DNA from: Natranaerobius trueperi | GTDB lineage: Bacteria > Bacillota > Natranaerobiia > Natranaerobiales > Natranaerobiaceae | Assembly (NCBI RefSeq): GCF_002216005.1 | Contig: NZ_NIQC01000004.1 | Location: 1 to 64,000 of the forward strand | DNA length: 64,000 nt | Reading direction: 5' to 3' | Part shown: positions 16,756 through 26,001 of the stretch, in pieces | Numbering within the stretch: the stretch's first letter is position 1 | Layout: the number at the start of each line of letters is the position of its first letter | Position numbers and translations under genes: made by a program | Notes under the pieces: model-generated | What the model saw: the letters and a program-made list of their open reading frames with translations, nothing else | Told to the model about the DNA's origin: nothing | Database searches by the model: none

Positions 16756-16876
16756 TTAATTATTTTCTATTATGTCTAGAAAGATATCAACATCCACTAA
16801 TTCAGGATCAAATTGACTACCTGAACAATTTTTAAATTCTTTAATGATACCCTTTACCATCCCAACGTTCATGGTG
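16756..16876 (-). pseudogene. Relic of an HD-GYP c-di-GMP phosphodiesterase
   Basis: The minus strand encodes HHERWDGKGYH (16876-16844), the hallmark second half of an HD-GYP domain, and then stops. In a shifted frame it continues as IIKEFKNCSGSQFDPELVDV to a stop at 16756, matching the usual C-terminal end of the domain. The intervening region is deleted. No start or catalytic HD remains. Confidence 0.75.
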
Positions 16877-16984
16877 TGAAAATATACTGATGCCATATCT
16901 TTAAAAAACACTATAAAAAATAAAAAGTATCATTTGTATTGTATTAAAATCCATATTTATTTAATATTATTCTAGTTCAACTCA

Positions 16985-17217
16985 AAACTACCGCTAATGA
17001 CCATCACTTATCCTCAAACCCACTTTAAAATGCTTATTTATTAACATATTTATCAACACCGTTGTCTACAAAATATCTACCCAATAGTGAACTTTTATGA
17101 TCACAGACGATCATTTAAAACACCTAATAGGTAGATTTAGACTTTTCGCGCCGTATTTTCACTTGTGAATTACTCTATATTTCCCTCTATTAATTTTCCG
17201 TTTTTTAATAGAGGACA
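16985..17217. repeat. Repeat remnant C
   Basis: Aligns with the right 300 bases of the complete elements: CATCACTTATCCTCAA, TTTATCAACA, then hairpin CTACCC (17077-17082)/GGTAG (17130-17134) with inner ATGATC-acagac-GATCAT, ATTTAGACTTTT, and a decayed right end TTTTCCGTTTTTTAATAGAGGACA finishing at 17217. Confidence 0.7.
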
Positions 17218-17234
17218 CAACAAAAATTCACAAT

Positions 17235-17300
17235 TTATCTACCAATTTTAGCTTGATTGGCTTTTTTATCAGCACATTTAATTAGTTCTTCATATATTTT
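17235..17300 (-). pseudogene. Relic of a GGDEF domain C-terminus
   Basis: The minus-strand frame reads KIYEELIKCADKKANQAKIGR and stops at 17235. ELIKxADKKxxQAKxxGR is the usual last helix of GGDEF domains. It begins only 18 bases from the end of repeat remnant C. It may be the detached tail of the cyclase pseudogene at 17972-19333. Confidence 0.55.
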
Positions 17301-17971
17301 AGATTGAATACACTCAAACTACATTCTCCAAGACTTAAATTATATGTATAGTTTTCCCATCATATAAGTACTTTTCTCTTTCTGAACGCTTCTCTATTTG
17401 ATCAGCTATTGTGAAAGCAACACATTTTATTAATGTTACTCAAGCATATCAGAAACTTTCTTCACCAACCTGGCTACCCAATTCTTTTCAATCCTAATAT
17501 TCTCCTTTAGTAGGTAAGCATATTCATATTAATCTAATATAATTTAGTTAGCTTGCTACTATTTCTACAGTAAACCTCTCCATTATAAAACTCTTATAGT
17601 AACTCCCTGTCAATTCATCTGTTACTGCCTTATAGTTTGTCTCTTCTAGAGGTCTTTTATGTCCATATATTACCAAATGACACGTCATTCATAATTATGC
17701 TTGCTGTAACATCTTTAAGAATACTACAACTTTCTCATTTTTAACTTCTACTGGTATAGCCATTTATAAATTTTTCTAGAATATATTCTAGCTTTATTAT
17801 GGTGTCATCTTCGATATAATCTCTCACTGGAGATACAATAAGCACATATTCCTTGGTTTGCCCATCCTTTGTGACAAATTTTCTCTGTTAAAACCAAGCT
17901 ACCTTCTTGGTAATGTATCACCCTTTTTTAATGGCTCAATAACTCTCATTTAGACTCTTTACTTTAATACT
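17301..17971. other. Degenerate region, no intact gene
   Basis: Many stops in every frame. Minus-strand pieces look protein-like (for example VTKDGQTKEYVLIVSPVRDY around 17.8-17.9 kb and EPLKKGDTLPRR just upstream of it) but shift frame repeatedly, so this is probably eroded coding DNA from the same signalling genes. Confidence 0.5.
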
Positions 17972-19333
17972 TTATGATAGACAGATTCTATTATTATTGA
18001 CTTCTATTCGCCTATTCTTTATCCGTTCAGCAATTTTTTCTGCTGTTTTTCGATTTGTATTTGGAAGTAATATAACAAACTCATCACCGCCCATCTTGCA
18101 ATAATATCTTCACTTCTACATACATTTTTAAGTACATCTGTTGCTTCAATTATTAAATTATCTCCTTCCGTATGACCATCTTGAACATTTATCTCTTCTA
18201 TCTCCACCTTACCAGTCTCTAAACATTTTATAGAAGGACACGGTTCACAGGGTTTTCCTCGTTTATGATAAACCTGATAACACTTTTTACCTTCTAAAAG
18301 GGTTTTCATTTGTTTTAGTTCACTTTCGACTTGCTTTTGTTTTGTTATATCAAGGGTAACTACCAGTAATGAATTCACTTCCCCATTCTCATCTATTTCA
18401 GGTACAATCCGACCGTGAAAATGTTTCCAAACAACTCATGATAAACCTCTTGTTCTTCTTTAGGTCTTACCGAGAAAAAAATCTTTTGATATGCCTAATT
18501 CCCTTTCTACAGCCGTATTTGCATAAATATGTCTTGAAGAAATATCGTGACGTACCACCATGTCTGGGGAATTCTCAACCAAATTGATAAAATCTTTCTC
18601 AGCCTTTCTCTGTTCTGTAATATCATCTGCATAACATACCACAAACTCTACTTCCTCGTTTTGATCTAGTTTGAGGGTTTTATTAATAGCTAACAGTCTT
18701 TTTTATCCTCCTCCATTTATTACTAGCCCTTCCGTTAGAACCTTACTTTTCTCTTCAAAAACTCTCTTATTGTCTTCTATACAGATCTCTGCTTCTTTCT
18801 TCGTAGCCAGCATTTCCCACAGTGTTTTATGCTCTAATTCACTTTTTGAAACACCGAAAAAATCCGCATGAGCTTTATTAACTTTTCCATAAGTCTCTAC
18901 GTCTTTCAAATACCACACCTGTGCTTCAATATTATCTAGAATCATCTCCTTTTCATTAGCCTTATTGATTAATTTATTTTCAATTTGGAGCCTTTTTAAC
19001 GTTGCAGAGACCTGGTTAATATACATTTCTATAAGTTCTTTATATTTTAAGCTAACACCTTTAGGCATGGTAATTGATACAGAACCCAAAACATCACCTT
19101 CCGAACTCATTTCCATATATGTAACTCACCCAAAGGTGACACTTTGTCCAATTGTTTAAGTACTTTTTCTAAAAATGGCTTATCACTTACAAATGCAAAT
19201 AAATCTTTCACAGAAGTCAATTTATCTTTTTCCCCAAAGCTTTCGTAATTTGTTTGCCATTTCGCTCCCTCAGGTTGAAAACCGAATTTATTAAGCAATT
19301 TCCTTGCGTCTCAGAAATTCCACTAACGGATTT
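17972..19333 (-). pseudogene. Decayed PAS-GGDEF diguanylate cyclase (paralogue of the gene at 14929-16578)
   Basis: Minus-strand fragments in order: SETQ/DARKLLNKFGFQPEGAKW (frameshift at the very start), SITMPKGVSLKYKELIEMY with a PAS region, DFINLVENSPDMVVRHDISS, KKCYQVYHKRGKPCEPCPSI, and SEDIIARW. After IARW one G is missing compared with the intact gene, so GGDEFVILLP becomes AVMSLLYYF. Restoring it gives GGDEFVILLPNTNRKTAE, but the domain still ends early at 17972. Several internal segments are deleted. Protein identity to the intact paralogue is high in the shared blocks. Confidence 0.85.
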
Positions 19334-19341
19334 GGTCACAG

Positions 19342-20722
19342 TTGTATCCTTATCGTTGTCACGAAGAAGAAGGAATTAATACCGAAAGAGGAAATACAAC
19401 AGGAAACATAGTAAATAGAGGTATAGTTAGTAAATATGATGATAAAGTCTTTTTTAGCAATCTAAATGAAAATGGGCATTTGTACAAAAAAGAAGTTGAT
19501 GGTAGTACAGAATTGCTAGTTGATGAACCTGTAGAGTTTATTAATGTTTTAGATGGTTGGGTTTACTATTGGGTAGCCGATACTGATGATGGTAAGTTAT
19601 TTAAAATCAGAACAGATGGTACTGATAAAACTTTAATTAATGATGATCATGATCACTATATTAATGTAGTAGATGATCACATCTACTACAGTGACTATCT
19701 GGATGAGGGTACCATCTATAAGGTGAAAACTGACGGTAGTAATAAAACTAAAATTACAGATGCAGAGTTTCCATCAGATTTAAGTGTTGTAGATAATTGG
19801 ATTTACTACTATAACCCTCACGGTGAGAATCCTGGAATTCATAGAATACAAACAGATGGTAGCAATCACAGTAAACTAATATGTAAGAGTGAAGAGCATG
19901 AACGTTGTAGATGATGATATATATTATTCAAACAATGATGGCATCTTTAGAGTAAACACTGATGGTGTAAGTAAAGTGCAACTCAGTAAACACCCTTCAA
20001 ACAGCATTAATGTTACGAATGATTATATTTTCTATATTAATGAGTCTGATGGCTGGTATAACGTTTACAGAATGAACAAAGATGGCAGCGAAGAAGTTCG
20101 TATTATTGATATCAGGTCTTTTGATCTTAATATTGCTGAAGGTAAAATTTATTTTCAAGATTCCGAAGGAAATATTCAAACAATACCCAAAAACGCTCCA
20201 GAAATAACAGAATCTAGGGAAAGAGAAAATGTTAATCGAGAAGATGTTCAAAACAAACTGAAGGAAATAGCTGTAAATATGCTGGGATCAGCACCTAAAA
20301 GCGAATCCGAATTACCTTGGATTCAAAACACTAGTGGATCAGGGATCAACAGGGTGACTTACGACCACACCGTACCTTATGCTCAAATTCAATATAAGTT
20401 CTTACCAGATGGCGAAAATATACATCAATACACGAGAGAAGAACTAGTGAATTTAGCAGAAAAAGATATTCTGAACTTACTAAATGAATTAAGTAAAGTA
20501 CAGGACATCGATTATTTAATAGATCGATTGATAATTTATGTCGATACTCCTATTGAAACAGATGAGTTTAAGGATGAAACAGACGATGATTTAGTAGAGA
20601 TTTGGAGATCACAGTTTAGTGTAAGTATCAGCGGAAAAAGCCTTGCAGAAATTGACTGGGAAAGTATTTCAGTACGTGAGTTAGAAAATCAATCAAACGT
20701 TGAAATAAACTTGTTTAACTGA
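19342..20722 (+). pseudogene. DUF5050 repeat protein, 5'-truncated and frameshifted
   Basis: Repeats of the form DGWVYYxxxxDxGKLFKIRTDGTxKT, about 45 residues each, are typical of the DUF5050 beta-propeller-like domain found in exported Firmicute proteins. The frame from the TTG at 19342 has no ribosome site and lacks the expected signal peptide. It breaks near 19885-19900 (ends CKSEEHERCR) and resumes in another frame with MNVVDDDIYYSNNDGIF, running to 20722. The C-terminal 165 residues form a separate acidic domain that I do not recognise. Truncated head-to-head with the cyclase pseudogene, as if one deletion removed both 5' ends. Confidence 0.8.
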
Positions 20723-20797
20723 TATCTTATCTCTCCATTCAAGTAAAAAATCACAACTTGTAATATTGAATGTACTGATCAAAAGAATATATCATTA

Positions 20798-20830
20798 AGC
20801 GGTGGTTCTTTACCTGGCCACCGCTTTTTT
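20798..20830 (+). terminator. Terminator of the DUF5050 gene
   Basis: AGCGGTGG/CCACCGCT stem with a 12-base loop followed by TTTTTT, about 75 bases after the DUF5050 stop. Confidence 0.9.
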
Positions 20831-20883
20831 ATTTCTTCTAAATTAACACTACTATAGTAAAACAAAAATTTTCACCCTCTCCT

Positions 20884-21651
20884 TGTTACCTCAGAATAAA
20901 AGTGGAAAAAGCCAACTCCTAAAACCCCATTCCCAACGTACTCTAAATTTTTCCTTGATAATAAAAGTAGAAAATTTGGAGTTGATTTTTAGGTGATTTG
21001 ATAGGTTTTAGGTGATGCTGCTTAATAATTTTTTGGATGCGAATAGAAAGATAATTTTGGAATATATTGGTGATGTTTTATTAGAATTTGGGGGATATGT
21101 GGGATTATTTTATTCGAGGTTGGGGCATAGTTGCTAAGTCACTGGAGAGTGACAAAGGATTGATTAAATAGGCTTAAAGGGGTCTCTTATGTTCCTGAAA
21201 GGGTTTTCAATAAGGGGTGATTTTCTTAAAATTTTGATGGTAGCACGACCGAAAATGCGGGTTTATACGAGGATCATAAAGGATCTGGCATAGTCTATAA
21301 AAGATGATGTGTCAGGGGATAAGAGAAATTTTAAGACGTACTAAATACTAACTCAATAAGACACCATCAGAACATGCACTAATAATCACCACTTATCCTC
21401 AAGTCTATTTTGAAAACGCCTGTTTACCCCCATGTTTATCAACAATATTCTCCACACTTATCAATAAAAAATATCTACCCCCAGTAGGTGAATTTTTGAT
21501 CCAGCAAGGTTGTTAGGATCATTAGGATCATGATCATTTATGTTACTTCGCATCACTTTTCACCTGAGGGGGTAGATTTACACTTTTAACATCCTAATTT
21601 TTTACTTGTAAATTCTTCCTCTGTGTTTTCCACTTTTTTTATTGGGGGACA
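20884..21651. mobile_element. Element D: non-autonomous element with IS21-like ends, first tandem copy
   Basis: Left end TGTTACCTCAGAATAAAAG and right end (reverse) TGTCCCCCAATAAAAAAAG form imperfect terminal inverted repeats. Subterminal copies of AATAAAAGTGGAAAA lie at 20895-20909 and 20960-20974 (one mismatch), with the inverted copy TTTTCCACTTTTTTTATT at 21626-21643. Repeated subterminal boxes of this kind are typical of IS21-family ends; that assignment is an inference. There is no transposase gene. Inside lie a conserved core (21116-21288) and the long family hairpin CTACCCCC (21475-21482)/GGGGGTAG (21568-21575). Confidence 0.7.
21116..21288 (+). ncRNA. Conserved core of element D, candidate structured RNA (strand assumed)
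   Basis: Bases 21116-21204 and 21226-21288 are nearly identical to the second copy, while the sequence on both sides has diverged clearly. A perfect hairpin, GTCACT-GGAG-AGTGAC (21138-21153), lies in it. No reading frame of useful length is shared: the best common one, starting MVARPKMRV, is 18 codons with no ribosome site. The strand is a guess. Not recognised as a known RNA family from memory. Confidence 0.35.
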
Positions 21652-21655
21652 ACTC

Positions 21656-22544
21656 TGTTACATGAGAATAAAAGTGGAAAATACCAACTCCCAAAACCCC
21701 CATTCCCAAGGTATCCCAAAATTTTCCTTAATAATAAAAGTGGAAAATGAGCAGTAAATTTATTCCTATTTATTCTAAAAAGTTCCATAAAATTTCCAGC
21801 TCAAAGCGAATTTTGAATAATAAAAGTGGAAAATCAGGAGTTAAATTTTAGGTGATTTGGTAGGTTTTAGGTGATGTTGCTTAATCATTTTTTGGGTGAG
21901 ATTTTCGGAGAAATTATTGGCAGATTTTAGCATGATTTTATTAAAATTTGGGGGATATGTGAGATTATTATATTTGAGGTTGGGGCATAGTTGCTAAGTC
22001 ACTGGAGAGTGACAAAGGATTGATTAAATAGGCTTAAAGGGTCTCTTATGTTCCTGAAAGGGTAGGTAAGTTAGAAGTGATTACCTTAAAATTTTGATGG
22101 TAGCACGACCGAAAATGCGGGTTTATACGAGGATTATAAAGGATCTGGTATAATCTATGAAAGCTGATATGTCAGGGGGTAAGAGAAGTTTTAAGACATA
22201 CTATTTACTAACTCAAGACACCATCAGGACATGCAAATAATAATCACCTTATCCTCAAGTCTATTTTGAAAACGCCTGTTTATCCCCATGTTTATCAACA
22301 ATATTCTCCACACTTATTAATAAAAAGATCTACCCCCAGTAGGTGAAGTTTTTGATCCAGCAAGGTTGTTAGGATCATGTAGGATCATGATCAGATTTAT
22401 GCTACTTCTATTCACCTAAAGGGGGTAGATTTACACTTTTCATCCCCTAATTTTTTACTTGTAAATTCTTCCTCTGTGTTTTCCACTTTTTTTATTCATT
22501 TTCCTGATTTATTATTCATTTTCCACTTTTTTTATTCGGGGACA
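21656..22544. mobile_element. Element E: second tandem copy with a 5-bp target duplication
   Basis: Left end TGTTACATGAGAATAAAAG, right end (reverse) TGTCCCCGAATAAAAAAAG. AATAAAAGTGGAAAA occurs at 21667-21681, 21733-21747 and 21819-21833, and the inverted box at 22479-22496 and 22519-22536, so it has three left and two right boxes against two and one in D. AACTC flanks it on both sides (21651-21655 and 22545-22549), fitting a transposition event. Family hairpin CTACCCCC (22330-22337)/GGGGGTAG (22421-22428). It abuts the 3' end of glmS and may have displaced its terminator. Confidence 0.75.
21976..22148 (+). ncRNA. Conserved core of element E, candidate structured RNA (strand assumed)
   Basis: 21976-22063 differs from the D copy by a single missing G, and 22086-22148 differs at only two positions. 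The short segment between them (22064-22085) is almost entirely different and can form GGTAA/TTACC. Strong conservation in blocks with a variable connector suggests selection on structure or binding sites, or a recent partial copy event. Confidence 0.35.
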
Positions 22545-22569
22545 AACTCTGTTTTTTCTCTTTTATTCT

Positions 22570-24393
22570 TTACTCTACTGTAACACTTTTAGCTAAGTTT
22601 CTTGGCTTATCAACATCTGTACCTCGTGCAACTGCTGCATAATAAGACAAGAGTTGAAGAGGGATTACACTCAAGATTGGACTTAATAATGGATCAATAT
22701 TTGGGATTCGTATTATTTGATCTGATTCATTATTAATTTCAGTATCATCTTCATTAACTACAGTTATACACTGTGCACCCCTTGCTTTAACTTCTTGTAA
22801 GTTAGATATAGTTTTTTCGTATACATGAGGTTGTGTAGCTAAGGAAATCACAGGTACATTATCTACAATTAAAGCAAGGGTTCCATGCTTTAACTCACCA
22901 GCAGCATAAGCCTCTGCATGAATATAAGATATTTCTTTTAACTTTAGAGCTGCTTCTTCTGCTACTGCCCAGTCTAAAGATCGACCAATAAAAAAGGCAT
23001 TTTCATATTTGGAAACTTTTTTAGCAATGTCTAAAATCTCATCTTCATATTCAAATATTCTTTCAACATGTTCAGGTAAACTGTTTATAGTTGTAACTAA
23101 TTGGTCTAAACGTTCACTAGTTATTGTCTTTTTGGTTTGAGCGAAATAAGTCGCTAATAAAGAAAGAGCTACTAGTTGTGTCACATATGCTTTCGTAGAT
23201 GCAACAGCAATTTCAGGACCAGCCCAAGTATATATTACTTCATCAGCTTCACGAGAAACTGAGCTTCCCACTACATTTGTAATAGCTAGAACTTTTGCTC
23301 CTCTTTTTTGCGACTCTCTTAGAGCTGCAAGAGTATCAGCTGTTTCACCAGATTGACTTATAACTATTACAAGATTATTGTTTGACAGTAAAGGATCACG
23401 GTACCTAAATTCCGAAGCTATAGAAACCTCAACTGGAACTCGTGCTAAGGATTCAAATAAAGATTTACCAATTAATCCTGCGTGATAAGCAGTACCACAT
23501 GCGACAATATCAATTTTATTAAAAGAAGAAATTTCTTCTTTAGTAAGTGATAACTCTTCTAGATCCACTGAATCCTTTTGCACACGGCCTCTCACTGTCT
23601 CTTTAACTGCTTTTGGTTGTTCATGTATCTCTTTTAACATAAAGTGGTCATAACCACCTTTTTCAGCTTCTTCAGTATTCCAGTTAATTTCCATAGTTTC
23701 TTTTGTTACTTCTTTAGCATTCTCATCATATATAGTAACTTCATCCTGTTTTACTAAACCAGTCTCACCATCATCTAGAATAATAGCCTCTCTAGTGTAA
23801 TCCAAAATAGCTGGTATATCTGACGCAATTACATTTTCATTTTCTCCAACACCAACAATTAATGGACTGTCTTTTCTAGTACATACTATCTTATCAGGTT
23901 CTTTTTGATGTAGGACTCCTAGAGCATAAGAGCCCTCTAATTTTTCTTGAATATTGATAACAGTTTTTAATATATCACCATCATAATTCTCTTCAATTAA
24001 GTGAGCTATTACTTCTGTATCAGTCTCTGAATTAAAGGTATGACCTTTTTCTTGTAACTGTGCTTTCAAAGATTGGTAGTTTTCAATTATACCATTATGA
24101 ACTATAGAAATATTATTAGAGCAGTCTTGATGCGGATGTGAATTAGCATCAGATGGCTTACCATGTGTTGCCCAACGAGTATGCCCAATACCTATTGAAC
24201 TTGTGAAATTTTCTTTCTCTAATATATCAGTTAAATCATATAAACGTCCCTTTGTTTTAACTGTCTTTAAATTATCTTCTTCTATAACTGAAATACCTGC
24301 AGAGTCGTATCCACGGTATTCTAGTTTTTTTAATCCTTTTTGTAAAACATCAACAGCTTTTTTATATCCAATATATCCTACAATACCACACAT
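22570..24393 (-). CDS. glmS: Glutamine--fructose-6-phosphate aminotransferase (isomerising)
   Basis: 607 residues. Cys2 of MCGIVGYIG becomes the N-terminal nucleophile that frees ammonia from glutamine; the N-terminal half is that amidotransferase, followed by two SIS sugar-phosphate domains (ISQSGETADT, ASTKAYVTQL, FFIGRSLDWAVAEEAALKLKE) and the C-terminal LAKSVTVE tail. It makes glucosamine-6-phosphate for peptidoglycan. Expression is controlled by the glmS ribozyme in its leader. It follows glmM as in B. subtilis. No terminator is seen between its stop and element E. Confidence 0.98.
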   Translation of the reverse strand: MCGIVGYIGYKKAVDVLQKGLKKLEYRGYDSAGISVIEEDNLKTVKTKGRLYDLTDILEKENFTSSIGIGHTRWATHGKPSDANSHPHQDCSNNISIVHNGIIENYQSLKAQLQEKGHTFNSETDTEVIAHLIEENYDGDILKTVINIQEKLEGSYALGVLHQKEPDKIVCTRKDSPLIVGVGENENVIASDIPAILDYTREAIILDDGETGLVKQDEVTIYDENAKEVTKETMEINWNTEEAEKGGYDHFMLKEIHEQPKAVKETVRGRVQKDSVDLEELSLTKEEISSFNKIDIVACGTAYHAGLIGKSLFESLARVPVEVSIASEFRYRDPLLSNNNLVIVISQSGETADTLAALRESQKRGAKVLAITNVVGSSVSREADEVIYTWAGPEIAVASTKAYVTQLVALSLLATYFAQTKKTITSERLDQLVTTINSLPEHVERIFEYEDEILDIAKKVSKYENAFFIGRSLDWAVAEEAALKLKEISYIHAEAYAAGELKHGTLALIVDNVPVISLATQPHVYEKTISNLQEVKARGAQCITVVNEDDTEINNESDQIIRIPNIDPLLSPILSVIPLQLLSYYAAVARGTDVDKPRNLAKSVTVE

Positions 24394-24436
24394 AATTAAC
24401 TTCCCTCCAATTTCACTGGATCATGTCTTTATTCTG

Positions 24437-24594
24437 TTGTCTCTTATCACCCAGCACCTTTTGTCCTCGAGATTAATCTCGAGTTTTGTTATATGCCTTT
24501 AACGGTGGTGATAAACACCGGGAGGTATCCGCCGATTACTCGATTAACCTCCAACCTCGTCAACATTTTTCTAAGCGAAAAATGTCCTGGCGCT
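24437..24594 (-). ncRNA. glmS: glmS self-cleaving ribozyme
   Basis: The minus strand carries the full core: A-GCGCCAGGAC with the cleavage site between 24594 and 24593, then GTTGACGAGGTTGG, TAATCGAG, CGGCGGATACCTCCCGG and CACCACCG. The P3/P4 part follows, including CTCGAGATTAATCTCGAG (24483-24466) and GGACAAAAGGTG. Glucosamine-6-phosphate acts as cofactor for cleavage, which lowers glmS mRNA. It sits 44 bases before the glmS start. Confidence 0.96.
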
Positions 24595-24630
24595 TTTAAG
24601 CATTTTTTTAGTAAATACCACCTCCTTAAA

Positions 24631-25965
24631 TTAATTCTCTCCTGCCTCTTCTTTGATGACTTGGGTTATATCATTTGCAACCTGATGTAATAGTTCACGA
24701 TCTTTTCCTTCAACCATCACACGAATTACTGGTTCAGTCCCAGACGGTCTCAATAATACACGTCCGGTTTCACCAAGCTTTTTTTCTGCATTATTTTTGG
24801 CATTTTGAACATTTTGTGAGTTACTAGCTCTTTTTTTACCTGAAACTTTCACATTTACAAGTACTTGTGGTAATTCTTTCATTATTGAAGCTAAACTTTT
24901 TAATGATTCTCTTTTAGAAGTTATTACTTCCATTAACTTTAACGCCGTTAAAACTCCATCACCAGTGGTATTATCAAGTAAATTGATAATATGACCTGAT
25001 TGTTCTCCCCCTAATATACTATTACTTCTTTTCATCTCTTCTAATACGTAACGGTCACCAACTTTCGTTTCCTTTACTATAATTTCTTTCTCTTCTAATG
25101 CTAGTTTTAGACCTAAATTACTCATTACTGTTGTAACCAGGATATTATTTGATAGCTTATTTTGTTCTTTGTAATATGACGCCAATATTGTCATAATTTT
25201 ATCTCCATTTGTCTGATTACCTTCTTCATCAATAGCAATTATTCTATCACCATCACCATCAAAAGAAAACCCTAGATCAGCTTTATGATCAATCACTGCT
25301 TTAGAAGCTAATTCAGGATCAGTTGAACCACATTCTACATTAATGTACTCTCCTTTTGGTTGAGTGTTTAAAGCTATAACTTCAGCTCCAAGATCTTTAA
25401 ATATTCTAGGAGCAACTTTGTACGTGGCCCCAAAAGCACAGTCTAATACGATTTTATAGTTAGTTAAATCTAATGGGTGATTTTTTAATAATTGAAATAT
25501 ATATTCCTCATCATAATCTTTATCTATCTTAGAAATTTTCCCGACCTCTATACCAGTTGGTCGTGATAATTCTCTATTAAGTAGATCTTCAATAGTGATC
25601 TCATGATCTTCAGATAACTTATATCCTTTATCATCAAAAAATTTAACCCCATTGTCAGGTACAGGGTTATGTGAAGCTGATATCATTGCACCACCTGCAA
25701 CATCTTTTTTATTTGTAAGATAAGCAACCATTGGAGTAGATACTATTCCTAATAATTCAACGTTTAAACCCACAGAAGTTAACCCTGCAGCTAAGGAAGC
25801 CTCTAACATGGTTCCTGAAAGACGAGTATCTCTACCTATTAGAACAGTATCACCGCGTTCTTTTAAAAATTCACCTGCCGCTCTTCCTAGTTTCAAACAA
25901 AAATCTGGTGTTAAATCTTTATTTGCTATACCTCTTATACCATCAGTACCAAATAATTCTGGCAT
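24631..25965 (-). CDS. glmM: Phosphoglucosamine mutase
   Basis: 444 residues. Catalytic Ser98 lies in ISASHNPVPDNGVKFF, the metal loop is FSFDGDGDR (about 240), and the C-terminal phosphate loop is LLRPSGTEPVIRVMVEG. Converts glucosamine-6-phosphate to glucosamine-1-phosphate, the next step after GlmS. Upstream come cdaR and cdaA; GlmM is known to bind and restrain CdaA in Bacillus and relatives, linking cell wall supply to c-di-AMP. 36 bases after cdaR, and the glmS ribozyme starts about 36 bases after its stop. Confidence 0.98.
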   Translation of the reverse strand: MPELFGTDGIRGIANKDLTPDFCLKLGRAAGEFLKERGDTVLIGRDTRLSGTMLEASLAAGLTSVGLNVELLGIVSTPMVAYLTNKKDVAGGAMISASHNPVPDNGVKFFDDKGYKLSEDHEITIEDLLNRELSRPTGIEVGKISKIDKDYDEEYIFQLLKNHPLDLTNYKIVLDCAFGATYKVAPRIFKDLGAEVIALNTQPKGEYINVECGSTDPELASKAVIDHKADLGFSFDGDGDRIIAIDEEGNQTNGDKIMTILASYYKEQNKLSNNILVTTVMSNLGLKLALEEKEIIVKETKVGDRYVLEEMKRSNSILGGEQSGHIINLLDNTTGDGVLTALKLMEVITSKRESLKSLASIMKELPQVLVNVKVSGKKRASNSQNVQNAKNNAEKKLGETGRVLLRPSGTEPVIRVMVEGKDRELLHQVANDITQVIKEEAGEN

Positions 25966-26001
25966 CTAGTTCACTCCTTTTGAACATTTTAATATATTTT
26001 A

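Noticed and set aside
20884-22544. OLE RNA, HEARO/omega RNA or ROOL-type large RNA
   Set aside because: I could not match remembered core motifs, there is no adjacent IscB/OAP gene, and the ends look like transposon ends. Left as unclassified; an Rfam search would decide.
24466-24483. 18-base palindrome CTCGAG..CTCGAG considered as an intrinsic terminator
   Set aside because: No T-tract follows on either strand and it falls in the P3/P4 part of the glmS ribozyme.
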